From Euptelea pleiosperma (Eukaryota > Streptophyta > Magnoliopsida > Ranunculales > Eupteleaceae): 64,000 nt of DNA. The first letter of the stretch is position 1. Every line of letters begins with the position of its first letter. The DNA is taken from contig CM068545.1 of assembly GCA_035048495.1 (NCBI GenBank), forward strand, positions 37,834,225 through 37,898,224, read 5' to 3'. Shown here one piece after another: positions 46,712 to 57,282 of the stretch. A program made the position numbers and the translations under genes. The notes below the pieces were generated by a model. That model was given only the letters and a program-made list of their open reading frames with translations. It searched no databases and had not been told where the DNA came from.

Positions 46712-46850
46712 CTTGGTTTGCGGAAGACCTAAGTTGAATTGAACTAGACTCATTTTCACTTGGTTTGCAGAGGGCCCAAGTTGAATCAAACTAGACTCCC
46801 TTTCACTTGATTTGCAGAGGGCCCAAGTTGAAGTTGGACTAGTTTTTGCC
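46712..46850. repeat. 47-bp tandem repeat, 3 copies
   Basis: CTTGGTTTGC... starts at 46712, 46759 and 46806; each copy has CAAGTTGAA and, in the first two, ACTAGACT. Confidence 0.8.
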
Positions 46851-47522
46851 CGGAAAGAGCTTCGAAGGGAAGCTATGCTCCGGAGGTGAGCAGGAGAAGG
46901 ACACCCTCATGGGTTAAGCGTTAGGGTTAGCGTGTTATAGCTCACTTATCATTAATTTACATCTGCAATTTAAGAATTAATTATCTTGTTGCATCTATAT
47001 TTAATTCCTCATTGATATTTGATGTATGTCTGATTTAATAAAATTATAGTGTTATTCTCTATACATAATTGTATGTTTAACTTGTAAGCAGTATGGTACT
47101 TTACTACTGAGCGTCATTGCTCATGGCCTTTTATGCCACGAAATTCCAGATGTAGCGAATCAAGACCACTTGAAGAACGGTCCCCAATGGAATGACGATG
47201 ATTACCTAAAGGACGACCCTCAGTGGGACAATGGGCCTCATGAGATGGAATAGGCGGATGAACGGATCTAGTTAAATCTTTTATTTTAATTTAGTTATTA
47301 ATGATGTAATCAGACCATTTATGATTTAAAGTTTTAGTAGGAACTTTTAAGGAATTAATTGGATATTTTGGTCACTTTTAATGACATTATATATTGAATG
47401 TGACTAGACTGCGTGACATCATAATAAAAATTTTATCTTTATCACACCCTGGATCTTGGGTAAATGAGTCAACCCATGGGTATTCGGGTCGGGTCATAGA
47501 ACCCAAAATTCGGGGCGTGACA

Positions 47523-49396
47523 CAAACCTAATGAATCAAGATAGCATAAACAGATAAAATGAAGAATGTACATCACAAAATCATTAGGAACCACTTAAGT
47601 TTATTCAAAAGAACATATTGTTTAGGAAAACCCCCACAAGAAAAACGAAGTTCAAGAAGATGAGAGAGGGAGGGCAAGTGGTTGGGTTTTCTCTATTTTG
47701 GATTTTCTGAGAGAGAGAAATAGAGAAAGGGAGGGCAAAGAGGTACACTATAAAATTTGGTGATGGCAAGTAGGTGGAGGCTGGCTCCGGTGTAGGAGAG
47801 GAACCTAAAAAAAGTGCAGAAAATTAAAGAAAGAAGATAAAGCCAAGAGAGATGAAAGAAGAAAGAAGTAAAAGAGAAAATGTTTTTTTGGATAAGTTAA
47901 CCTTTGTAAGTTAAAATAGTATAATATAATTTTAAATTGTTAAACTATTCTATTTTAGAATATATTGAAGTAACTACTGCGCAGCCTGAGGTGAGTTGGC
48001 AACTAATCAAAAGTTGTCAACAATGGGTACCATGGACGCGTTGATAGAGCAGCCTGGCCCATGTAATCATCACTCTAAAAAAAGTGTGGACATTCCATGT
48101 TGCCTTAGGTAAGTGAAAAGTCATTCCATGTTGATTCCAATTTGAAAATCTAGAGAATCTTTACTTAATAGGTTATTATTCAATTCCGTACTATCTTATG
48201 CGTTGATGATTTGTTAGTGTAATTATAGTAAGTATATTTAAATTTTGAATTTGTTTCCTAATTGATTATTCCCTTTAGAGGTGTTAATTGATAGGTGTTG
48301 CCATACAAGTCAAAGGTCTATGCGTCATCAATCAAGAGGATTTAGGAATCCATCCTAGATCCATACGTTAAGGTGGCTAAATTGTTGAGTAAGAGACTTC
48401 TCCACTTCTCCTTCCCCAACAGATCTCCTAGTGTACGTCTTTTGCCCGGAATAGATTTTCTTCATTAAATGTCGATGGTATAAGTGGTCCCTACATGTCA
48501 AACGTTTAGAAATTTTGTAACAGTCTCTATTATATGGAGATGATTATGTGGAATGGGTCGGAAGAGGATTATTATAGGTTTATTTGGGAGATAATAACAA
48601 TTCAACTCTAAATTAGGATCAGAAATCATAATTTTTATAATTTTGTTCAATCCAATACCAATAATTGGAAGGAGATACAAAATGAGCAGTAAATTCTTTT
48701 TTTCCCTATAATCTTCTTATGGAATTAATTTTCATTCAATATGGAACATCATTGCATCTCCTGTTTCTCACAATTACACATCAAAAGAAAATGGACACAA
48801 AGAACAGAGAACAAATGCATATAGGTCGGGTGATAGAAAATGAACCAATTTGCTCAGAATTCAGGTTACAAGAGTTTTGATTTTGTGGTGTCAAGCACTC
48901 CAATTGCCCAATCCATCCACAAGGATGTTGCTTTGCTTAGTTTCTCTGTGATATACCAAATCTCCACCTTACTGGTGCCAAATGAACCGCTCATTTGTGT
49001 TTTTATGTGTTTTCTCTACAGTTAGGAGCTTGTATGTCTCAGCAAATAGGAGTAATATGCTTAGGCATTACAACATTAGGATTTGCAAACCCTAACCGCA
49101 AAGAAAACACATAAAAGTTGCAGAGTTGTTGAGGAGAATAGGAGAAGACGTGCCCAAGAGCCGATGTTGAGCGCCCGCCCGCCCGCCACGTGGATTTGTA
49201 TTTAATGCTAATTCATCCCTTTTTCAAACAACTATTCATTTTGATCCATCGACTCTAATCAGCTTGGCTTTTGTACTAAAAAGTGAACAGAAGGAAAGCC
49301 GTCCAATTTTGGGTAGATCGACGATTTAGTAGATCAGGTAAAAAGTTCTTTGTAGGTTCTAGTTTCTTTCCCCCGATCCCGGCCCTTTCATCTTTA
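47523..49396. other. Unassigned sequence
   Basis: No protein, RNA or complete element recognised. A 61-codon open frame (48840-49025) has no motif I know. A CCCG microsatellite is at 49171-49188. Possibly old intergenic DNA or unrecognised transposon remains. Confidence 0.5.
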
Positions 49397-49409
49397 CTAG
49401 TAATCAAAA

Positions 49410-49428
49410 GCCCGTGCTAAGCACGGGC
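49410..49428 (-). other. Helitron 3'-terminal hairpin
   Basis: GCCCGTGC/GCACGGGC with a 3-nt loop, 9 nt from the terminal CTAG. Confidence 0.88.
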
Positions 49429-49593
49429 ACAATAAAAATAAATTATTATATAAAATAAATAATAAAAATAACTAAGAATGAGTATTATTTTTGGGAAATC
49501 CACCATTGAAAATAGAAGGCTGAAGAATACTCTAATATCACAATTAAAAATACTAATTAGTCTGATAAGATGCCCATCATCAAAGACTTACTC

Positions 49594-50163
49594 CCCCAAG
49601 CTCAACAAACTTTTTGGCACCTAAAGGGTATGCTATAGATTGGAGTCCCTTTGTTACTGGAAGGCTTGTACATGGTATATATTGTTTATAATGTTCATTA
49701 TGTTAATTTTGAATTTCTTTTTTGAGGATCATGTACATTTTAACTGCCTGTTCTAAAGAAAACCTCACAAATTTTTCGAAGATGCTTTTCATGTTTAAAG
49801 GGATTGCAATAATAGCATTCACCTGTTAGAACTTCATCTGCTAGAACATGGAATGTGAATTTTATTCCAATTATTGGACATATTGCAAGTGTTGAAGATC
49901 TCCAAGTACACAATCTAACTTGAGTATTGGTATTTTATCTGATTGGGTTTTTAATTGCATAGAGTTGTGTTGCTCTTTTATTTTTTAATGTAACTTATTT
50001 TACCTTTCTCCATCTAGTGGAGCTTACAAGAACCTAATGTTTTTGCTTCTTGTTCTTGTTCTGTGGATGGAACTATTGCAATATGGGACACCCATTTAGG
50101 CAAATCACCAGCAAGCTCTATAAATTGCATAATGTCGATGTGCATGTTATCTCATGGAACCGG
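49594..50163 (+). pseudogene. Captured fragment of a GRWD1-like WD40 repeat gene, with introns
   Basis: Three exon-like pieces can be read. About 49594-49674: PKLNKLFG then GYAIDWSPFVTGRLV. About 49801-49904: DCNNSIHL, then TWNVNFIPIIGHIASVEDLQ. 50018-50163: WSLQEPNVFASCSCSVDGTIAIWD, then HNVDVHVISWNR. The order and wording match the middle of plant glutamate-rich WD-repeat proteins (GRWD1-type, involved in ribosome biogenesis). The pieces are separated by intron-like AT-rich DNA, with AG at 50016-50017. One-base deletions and a missing upstream and downstream gene make it a pseudogene. It lies on the strand opposite to the Helitron. Confidence 0.75.
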
Positions 50164-50203
50164 TACTTTAAAAGAACACGCAAACCGGAAAAAATGGCTT
50201 AGC

Positions 50204-50470
50204 TAGCTACAACAAAAAAGACTTTTCATGGGGTTCGCAAAACGCCATAGATGACCTTCAATGGCGTTCATCGCATCCCTTAAGAAACGCCATTGAAGGT
50301 TATGCCATCTTTTATATCATTACTTCATGGCATTCTGTGAACGCCATCAATAGATTCATTGAATGCCATAAATTTATGGGATTCACAAAACGCCATAAAT
50401 TGTTACTTAATGCCAATATTTATATTTGTAAACAGAATGGCGTGTTACTGATGAACACCATTATTGTGCT
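50204..50470 (+). mobile_element. CACTA-like terminal region with AACGCCAT subterminal repeats (fragment)
   Basis: GCTACAACAAAAAAG near 50206 resembles a CACTACAA-type terminus. It is followed by many copies, in both orientations, of AACGCCAT/ATGGCGTT-type motifs within 250 bp. That layout is typical of CACTA subterminal regions. No second terminus or transposase is seen. It sits at the broken edge of the captured WD40 fragment. Confidence 0.4.
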
Positions 50471-53270
50471 TTCTTTTAAAAGAAAATATTCCCAGTATGG
50501 GTACATTTATCTCTATTTCACTGTCAAATTGATTCCTGTACAAAACTCTAAATATCAACAAGGGACAATATATCATTTTACAAAGCTCAAGTGTAGCATA
50601 CAAAATAAAAGAAAACATGTATGAACAACATTGATGTGTTATGAAACTATATAGATCTCATCCATGAATTTTCCAACAGATATTGGAGATTGAAAAGTCC
50701 TTTGCCATGTGATCGAAGACATCATTAAGTGCTTGACACAAAGAAGAGAAGAGTGCCAGTGGCACTGTAGTAGGCTGTAATTAGTCCCATTAATGTACAT
50801 AGTTCCAATGTCTCCTTTCCATTTCACTTGAACAAAAAACATCATTTCAATAAATAAATAAATATATATGTTACCAATGCAGAAAGATCAATAAAGTTTC
50901 AAGTTTTGCAAAGTGAGAATGGTAATGTGTTATGTTAGACTATAAGACATAAGAAATGTATATACGGCAACCATCACTATAAATAGAGCAGTCGAAATAA
51001 TAGGAAATTAATATTTTCCACTGGAATGGATTCATCTACTTAATAGCAACAATGAGAATCCATCAAACTTTTTAGGACGGAAATAAAAGAAGGAAAATAA
51101 AACTTCAATGGTGCACCACTGTGTCAGTAACATTGCATGTTGAAGAGCAAGTGAAGGAACACAATTTTCTAGGTAAGAAAATGACAAAAATTGATTCTAA
51201 AGATGGACAACTTGCAAAATTGGCCTTATTGGATCGAGGGTGGTGGCTAGTCGTGAAGGTAGATGGCCTTGAGAGTCCATTGCAATAGGTGAGCAGAACT
51301 GTGAGATATATACACTACAAGACCCTCTGTTTGCTTTATCCAAAGGCACAGATGATGGTAACTAAAACAGAACACCTAAATGAAGTGCACAAAGGATGTT
51401 GTTACGTCTTCAAGGAAAAAATGGTTTCCTTCAGCCCAAGCAGATGCACAAGCACATAGGGAGTTTATTACCAAAAGAAATCGACAATGCTTATTTCATT
51501 TTTCTTGCTAATAAACTAACTATTACATTTTTTGTTGTATCAGTACGCATGTATTAGAATTAAATCAATGGATATTTATATGTACTTGGGGAATGCCACG
51601 TGCAATGCACGTGCACTTTACACGTGGCACACACTCAGAGATCATTAACCATATCGATGTTTGGTCTATCTTTAGGTTGACCTACATGCAAAAAATCAGC
51701 CTGACTAGTAATTTTTAGCTGTAGATTTCTAACACTATTTGGGGTACTCAGATCCAAAGTACTGAAATCACTAATCTGGCTGATATTTGGTATATAGGTC
51801 CGCCACCTAGGGATGCGACAAACATGCATAAGGTTAGTGGTATCTAAGCGTGCACCGCTGGCTTATACTATGGTCCTTCATCATCATTGATGAGGGACGT
51901 CGGAGAGTTGTACAACCTGATCATTTAAATGAGGCAAGGTATATTTGCCTTTAAAGTAGAGGGGAGCGTGTGGGCGTGTGTCGTGTCCTAACCCCGGTTC
52001 TCGCTTTATAATAGTAATAGATTTTTATATGTATTTATATATATTTGTAGCACTAAAACTAGCAAAGTTGGAAATATGAACATAACAGACAAATCAATAA
52101 ATTAACCTTGGATGTTTTCCTAGCTATGTGCATGTTGCAGTTACAGGTCAAGTAAGGTTTTGGGTCTGGGTGTTCTACTTGCTCAACTCCCAACATGGGG
52201 AATGTATAGAATATAATTAAGTTATCATTGTATTGAGCATATCTTTCTTTCTCTTACAGATTGAACAATTCCTTTGATGCTCAAAAAACATTTATATAAA
52301 TAAGTAGGAGTTTGACTTGATCGTTCTACAACAACAGTGGAACTTTACAAATTTCTAGTTGAATTTTTTTAATTAATTTGAGTAGTCTTGTGCTCCCTAC
52401 TAACTTTTTTCATTCCATAATGATAGACTGTGAGGAAGTTGACAGCTCATTTTGAACATATTAAAGAAAAGAACAAGACAACTAAAAATAAGCACATGGA
52501 GTACCGACCAATCCAATGGCATAGGCCCCAATGTTGCATGAAGTAAGTTGGCTAGTGGTTATGCCTCAATCTCCACCACAATAGAATCTGTTCTGTTTCG
52601 TCAAGCGGGCCCAAGTATTAAAACTAAACTCATACTCCAGCAGATCCACAATACACTAATGGAGACATCAAATTCTGCATCATTTAGTAAGCCTACCCTA
52701 CTCTAATGGGTCAACATCAAATCCCTAAACAACTGCCTCGCAAGTTGTTACCTTCACAAAAGAGAGCTCTACATATTTAACAACCACTCTCAATTACCTC
52801 CATCTAGTGCACTTGACAAGAAGCCTGATCTAAGAAGGACCCATCAAAGAAGAGCATAATCCATGAAGATTTATCAAACGTGGACCATGAAAAATAATCC
52901 TTGAAAAAAGTACCGCAACTACCTTGCAAGTTAGTAGACTAGCTCATTGCAAATAAATATTCACAAACTTACCAAGTTTTGGCAGCATGAGACTAACAGT
53001 CCTAGGATTGACAGGGATAAATGGTTCATATAAATGTTGACTTCGTATAGAATGAAACAACGGAGAAAAAGTTGATCTTTTGAGATCCAACAAAGAGATA
53101 CAGACAGATAGTGAGTGAACAAGACCAAATTTTGATTGTGAATCTTCCAGTGCATGATATTATGTCTTTGTCTGATTTTTCTTCTTTAGTTCATTAGATA
53201 AAGATAGTTTGTCTCTTAGCCTAATTTTTTTGAAATGGAAAAGAGATAGACAAGCTGAAGTAGACTGAAA
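50471..53270. other. Helitron interior without recognised genes
   Basis: Mostly AT-rich filler. 51655-51830 resembles, on minus, a part of the Tekay-type LTR near 44780-44880 (CAGGCTGATTT..., CCAAACATC, GTGCCACGTG), so an LTR scrap may be included. 51595-51628 has CACGTG dyads. Confidence 0.45.
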
Positions 53271-53500
53271 GAAGAAGAAGAAGAAGAAGAAGAAAAAGAA
53301 AGACTAAAGTGGACAATGTCTGAAAGAAAATGTGGATTGCAACTCTGCAAGTAATGTGGACTGAAAGAAGATGGAAATCAGAAAACAGTTATAGAAAATT
53401 GTGAAGAAGAAGAAGATGAAAACCAGAAAACAGAGTTACAGAAAAATGTGAAGAAGAAGAAGACGAAGAAGAAGTGGACAACGTCTGAAATAACGTGGAC
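53271..53500. repeat. GAA-rich microsatellite and imperfect tandem repeat
   Basis: A (GAA)n run at about 53273-53292, and two similar units near 53380-53475 (CAGAAAACAG...GTGAAGAAGAAGAAGA). Confidence 0.8.
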
Positions 53501-55188
53501 TAAAAGAAAACACATCTGACCAAATAGTGATTTCCCCTTCTCAAAAACTTTTCTTTCTTCCATTTCTTCTTCCTTGAGGTTCAAAATGGTTATAGATAGG
53601 GATATTAAATTTGCATTGTGCCTAAGCTTATTTTCTTTAAAAGTTAAGCTCAAGCCTAGCCCATTTATCTGGCGAGCCTTTAAATTAAGCCAAGTTTGAA
53701 CAGTTGGGCATATAAATTAATGCAGCCCAAGGCGGTTGTGATCCTATTATTATTGTGAGGATAGCAGCTAAAGTCTTATGCTGCTTATTCCATGTCTTGA
53801 GATTTTCTTTGAAAAAACCAAAAAAAAAAAAAAGAAAAACACAAAAAAGGAAAAATAAAGATGACTGCCTCTCGAAATGTTATTGCCCAGAAACCCTTAG
53901 TTCCACAACCTAATGTCAACAACTTTACCCACTAAAGCTAAATTGAGAGATATAACAAAACTTATTTCAAATTTCTATGCCCAATTCTGAAAACAGAAAG
54001 AAACCGGATAGGGTGGCTATGTGAAAAATCACCAAAAACATTATCCAAAAGAACAAACAAAAAAAAGTCACTCAAATTTCAAGACATGTTTTTAATTATT
54101 GATTGTCGAAGGAATTACTGTTATGTGCTGAAGCAACTAAAACTGTCGAAGGAAAAGAAAATGTTGCAAAGATGATCTGAAACAACGCCTCCCTCCTTCA
54201 AGTCCCCTTCAATTGTTCTTCTTGGATGCCAAAACTAAAACACAAAAATGGAAAAAAAATGAATCGAAATTCAGAAAAATTGTAGAGAAAGAAACAGAGA
54301 GAAATGGACTTTGAATTGCGACCACTATAATTTTTTATCTGATTCCTTTTTCTTGAAGCACAGAACAACTTAATTTCGGCAATTTAAAATTTATGAACAA
54401 ATGAAGAAAACAATAATCAGGAAATCTCTCATAGCAAGTTTGGGTTAGTGTTAAGAGTTTTTAGGTTGTGACCTTTAGTATTTGCGAGAGGTATAGAACC
54501 GCCGAGTCGAAACCTTACAGCCTGAAAATATAGAGATGAAATTGATGCCATCCTTTGCTTTGAAACCCCATCCAAAGTCATAATCAAAGTGAGACATACC
54601 AGCTTGATCCCAAAACAATAAAGCTCAACAAACACACCCAAGGAAACAATAAAAATGCAAAATTTAGCTACCGATGTAAAGAGATTTGTGATTAGAATCC
54701 ATTACCCATATATACGTGAACGACACGAAATAAACTTCCTGGTAGAGAAGAAGAGATACCTGAAAAAAGGGGTACCACAAATTCGAAATAGCTCAAACAT
54801 GGTGAATAAGTTAACAAACAATATTAAAATCTACACCAACAAAATGAAGAAAAACATACCATTTGTTATATGGAACATAACACTTTCAGAATATCCCTTA
54901 TTCGCTAAGCTTTCTTCAAATAAAAAAAAATTTGGAAGATGAAGAAGAAACCAAAGAATCAAAGATGCAGGTAAGGTCGCACGAACTTGTCCCGGTATCC
55001 CATTATTGCACAAGAGTAGGGAAATCTGTATCCCGGGGGTCTTTTTCTTCTCTGAGGAGGCTTTTCTCTATAAATCCCAAATCAGAATCCTAACCAAACC
55101 GAAAAGATAAAAACCCTCGACCTCAGCATACACAAACAAATAAAAATCTCAAAAGAAACCACTTCTTACAAAGGAGGACGAAACTTAC

Positions 55189-55298
55189 CTCGGAGACGAT
55201 GACGCGGAGGAGATGAAACGTTTGAAAGAGATGTGCATGTATGAGAGCGAGTCTCTCCGCATTCTTGTAACGTAGAGGAGAGGAAGCATGGAGGACAT
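55189..55298 (-). pseudogene. Probable captured first exon with targeting-peptide-like N-terminus
   Basis: Near the 5' end of the Helitron, on its own strand, an ATG at 55298 opens 36 codons rich in Ser, Arg and Leu (MSSMLPLLYVTRMRR..., FKRFISSASSSP). They end at a consensus donor AG|GTAAGT (55189/55188). The composition is that of a mitochondrial or plastid presequence. I do not recognise the parent gene. A possible later exon lies at 54429-54641 minus, but it has no known domain. Confidence 0.45.
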
Positions 55299-55459
55299 GT
55301 TGCGTACTGATAAGGGTATTTTTGAAAAAAAATGTTGAAAAAAAGATGGAGAGAGTGCCGCCTCTAGAGTGCTGAGTTTTAGTATAGATAATAGACCATA
55401 GATAGATCAGTCCTTAATCCTTATAGATACATAGATTTTACCTTTTCTCAATGAGAAAG

Positions 55460-55594
55460 TTTTTGAAGTGGTGATCATGTGCCAATGATCGCGCGACATT
55501 TACCCATGGTACTTAAAAGTTTTTTAAAACAAAATCTTAAAACCCAGGTACATGTGGCGTGCGATCATTGGGCGCATAATCACCGCTTCAAAAA
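55460..55594. mobile_element. Foldback/MITE-like element with ~60-bp inverted arms
   Basis: TTTTTGAAGTGGTGATCATG... and its near-complement ...CATAATCACCGCTTCAAAAA form almost the whole 135 bp as an inverted repeat. No clear target duplication. Confidence 0.7.
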
Positions 55595-55717
55595 TCCCGC
55601 CCCTTTCAAAAATTTTCTCGCACCAGAATCACGTGTTTTACATTTCCATAATAGTGTTTTTTTGACTCGAAGTCCTTCGCGGCTTGTAGGCTTTTCCCAA
55701 ACGTAGCTACTCTTTCC

Positions 55718-56083
55718 CTATGTTTTAAAACTCGCCGAGTCGACTCGACTCGTTTGTATTTCGAGTCGACTCGGCATACGAACTCGGATTTGCATAGTCT
55801 GGCGAGTTGACTCGGAGAATCGTCCGAGTTTACTCATAATTCAGCCGAGTCACCCATTTAAAGGCCGAGTCCAGTCAAAACTCAAATTTTTTTTCTGATT
55901 TTCTAAATATTGTTTTGTATTTGTTTCCTATTTTCAAAGTTTTTCTTAATAAATATTATTTTTTATATATTTAAATAAACAATAGTTAATTTAATGACTC
56001 GCCGAGTCGACTCCCGAGTCATCGAGGTGACTCGGCCCAATGGACTTCCGAGTCGAGTCCGAGTTCCGAGTTTTAGAACATAG
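55718..56083. mobile_element. hAT-type MITE in the promoter of the IPMDH gene
   Basis: Terminal inverted repeats CTATGTTTTAAAACTCG and CGAGTTTTAGAACATAG, flanked by perfect 8-bp duplications CTCTTTCC (55710-55717 and 56084-56091), the length used by hAT transposases. 366 bp, non-coding. Both ends are packed with CGAGTCGACTCG-like motifs and the middle is AT-rich. It ends 81 bp before the ATG of 3-isopropylmalate dehydrogenase. Confidence 0.92.
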
Positions 56084-56140
56084 CTCTTTCCTCACTTCTG
56101 GACACTCTGTCGTGAAAAGAGCTCGACACTGCTAGTGCGC

Positions 56141-56162
56141 TCGCTCTCTCTCTCTCTCTCTC
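56141..56162 (+). repeat. (CT)n tract in the leader of the IPMDH gene
   Basis: CTCTCTCTCT just upstream of the ATG. CT-rich leaders are common in plant genes. Confidence 0.8.
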
Positions 56163-56164
56163 CA

Positions 56165-56369
56165 ATGGCCTTACTCCAGCTAAACGTGAGGCCATTCAAA
56201 GTCCCAGTTCCTTCCAAATCTCTCTTTCCTCCAAAATGTGGAAAGATCCGATGCTCCGCCACCTCCACTACCAAAAGCTACAACATCACTCTGCTTCCCG
56301 GCGACGGCATTGGTCCGGAGGTAGTTTCCGTCGCCAAGGAAGTCCTCACTCTGGCAGGCTCTCAAGAAG
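56165..56369 (+). CDS. IPMDH (LEUB/IMD): 3-isopropylmalate dehydrogenase, chloroplastic, exon 1
   Basis: Start ATG at 56165 (MALLQLNVR...). The first ~37 residues are Ser/Lys/Pro-rich without acidic residues, as in a chloroplast transit peptide. The mature enzyme starts around YNITLLPGDGIGPEVV, the conserved N-terminal nucleotide-binding motif of the isocitrate/isopropylmalate dehydrogenase family. The enzyme oxidatively decarboxylates 3-isopropylmalate to 2-oxoisocaproate with NAD+ in leucine synthesis, in the plastid. The exon ends CAA GAA G|GTATAC (phase 1). It is the only host gene in the window that looks intact so far. Confidence 0.93.
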
Positions 56370-56488
56370 GTATACTGAATTAAACCCTCTTCTTCCCCCA
56401 AATTTTGCTTTCTTTTTTCATTGTCCCTTTAACCTTAAATCTCTTATTAGGGTTTAGGGTTTTTGAAATTAGGATTTTTCGTATTTAG

Positions 56489-56618
56489 GGATCGAATTTC
56501 GGTTTCAAGAGATGCCTGTTGGCGGAGCTGCTTTAGATTTGACCGGAGTTCCTTTGCCGGACGAAACCCTTTCGGCTGCAAAGCGGTCGGATGCTATTCT
56601 CCTAGGAGCGATCGGAGG
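56489..56618 (+). CDS. IPMDH (LEUB/IMD): 3-isopropylmalate dehydrogenase, exon 2
   Basis: Follows a TTTAG acceptor (AG at 56487-56488). It encodes [20 protein letters not shown] and ...[20 protein letters not shown], conserved family blocks (GG-A-ID/LD and LLGA-IGG). It ends GGA GG|GTGATT. Joined to exon 1 the frame is continuous across the phase-1 junction. Confidence 0.92.
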
Positions 56619-56707
56619 GTGATTCGGAGATTTAATAAAATAAATTTTTGAAAATTTTCTTTTTTTTCCATACAACTGTGTAATTAATTTGAATTTATTT
56701 ATTTTAG

Positions 56708-56819
56708 GTATAAATGGGATAACAACGAGAAACATTTGAAGCCAGAGACTGGGTTGCTTCAGCTTCGGGCAGGTCTTGGGGTCTTCGCCAATTTGAGGCC
56801 TGCTACTGTTTTGCCACAA
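56708..56819 (+). CDS. IPMDH (LEUB/IMD): 3-isopropylmalate dehydrogenase, exon 3
   Basis: Acceptor AG at 56706-56707; donor G|T after 56819 (CCA CAA|GTAATT). Encodes [20 protein letters not shown], then [17 protein letters not shown]. The LRxxLxVFANLRP block supplies substrate-binding arginines in this family. Exons 1-3 sum to 447 nt, exactly 149 codons, against about 400 residues for the whole enzyme. The remaining exons must lie right of the window, beyond the retrotransposon that starts at 57283. Confidence 0.92.
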
Positions 56820-57282
56820 GTAATTTATTTTATTTTTATGCCCTTTTGTCTTTTACATTTGTTTCCTCAGTAATCTTAGTGCATGTTTGGAAAACGCACA
56901 ATGGCAATGCAATGCCTGCAACAATTCAAGTCGCGCACATTCAATGCTGTGGGCAAAACAGGTTGCATGTGTTGAAATTGCACGTGTTTGGAACTTGGTG
57001 AGAATTGACTTGACTGGTCACATGACTTGAATGTCAGGTGTTTGGAACACTGAGAATTCAAACCAAATTATTTTGTATTATGTGCATGTATGGTTCAGTC
57101 CATATAGTATGCGTATACAGCACAAAAAACAACAAACAAACATCTCCTAAAGCAACACTGATGTGTCCCCTATTCAGTCCAAAATCTATTTGTATGGTTT
57201 AATCTAGAACAAGATAAGTTGATATAATATGCGTAAATAACAGAAATATATACTACTGATATATTCAAAACATTACTACATT
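56820..57282 (+). other. Intron 3 of IPMDH before the Tekay insertion
   Basis: Starts GTAATTTATT. 56877-57060 contains repeated (G)TGTTTGGAA/CATGTTTGGAAA wording that may be an old MITE, but I could not define ends. No coding sequence. Confidence 0.6.

Larger units (their letters stand above)
44669..47522 (+). mobile_element. Solo-LTR-like block of a Tekay/Del-type Ty3 family
   Basis: Starts TGATAAGTGATT and ends GGGGCGTGACA, a terminus typical of Tekay-type LTRs and shared in its last bases with the Tekay element at 57283-64000. AAACC is found on the left (44664-44668) and, one base off the LTR end, on the right (47524-47528), so a target duplication is plausible but not clean. No coding region, PBS or PPT is seen. 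It contains two tandem repeats (about 46100-46600 and 46712-46850). 45000-45990 is plain AT-rich sequence. Confidence 0.55.
49397..55388 (-). mobile_element. Non-autonomous Helitron carrying host gene fragments
   Basis: On minus the element starts TCTATACTAAAACTCAGC (55388 leftward) and ends CTAG (49400-49397). A hairpin GCCCGTGC-TTA-GCACGGGC lies 9 nt before the end (49410-49428). It sits between host A and T (49396 = A, 55389 = T on +), with no target duplication. These are the defining marks of Helitrons: 5' TC, 3' hairpin plus CTRR, A/T insertion. Length 5992 bp. No Rep/helicase is found, so it relies on an autonomous partner. It carries at least one clear gene fragment (49594-50163) and one probable first exon (55189-55298). 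Confidence 0.82.

Noticed and set aside
48840..49025. Small host gene in the unassigned region
   Set aside because: 61 codons with no recognisable domain, splice context or neighbouring exon.
51310..51325. Second CACTA terminus (CACTACAAG) pairing with the one near 50206
   Set aside because: Same orientation as the first and no subterminal repeats around it; probably chance.
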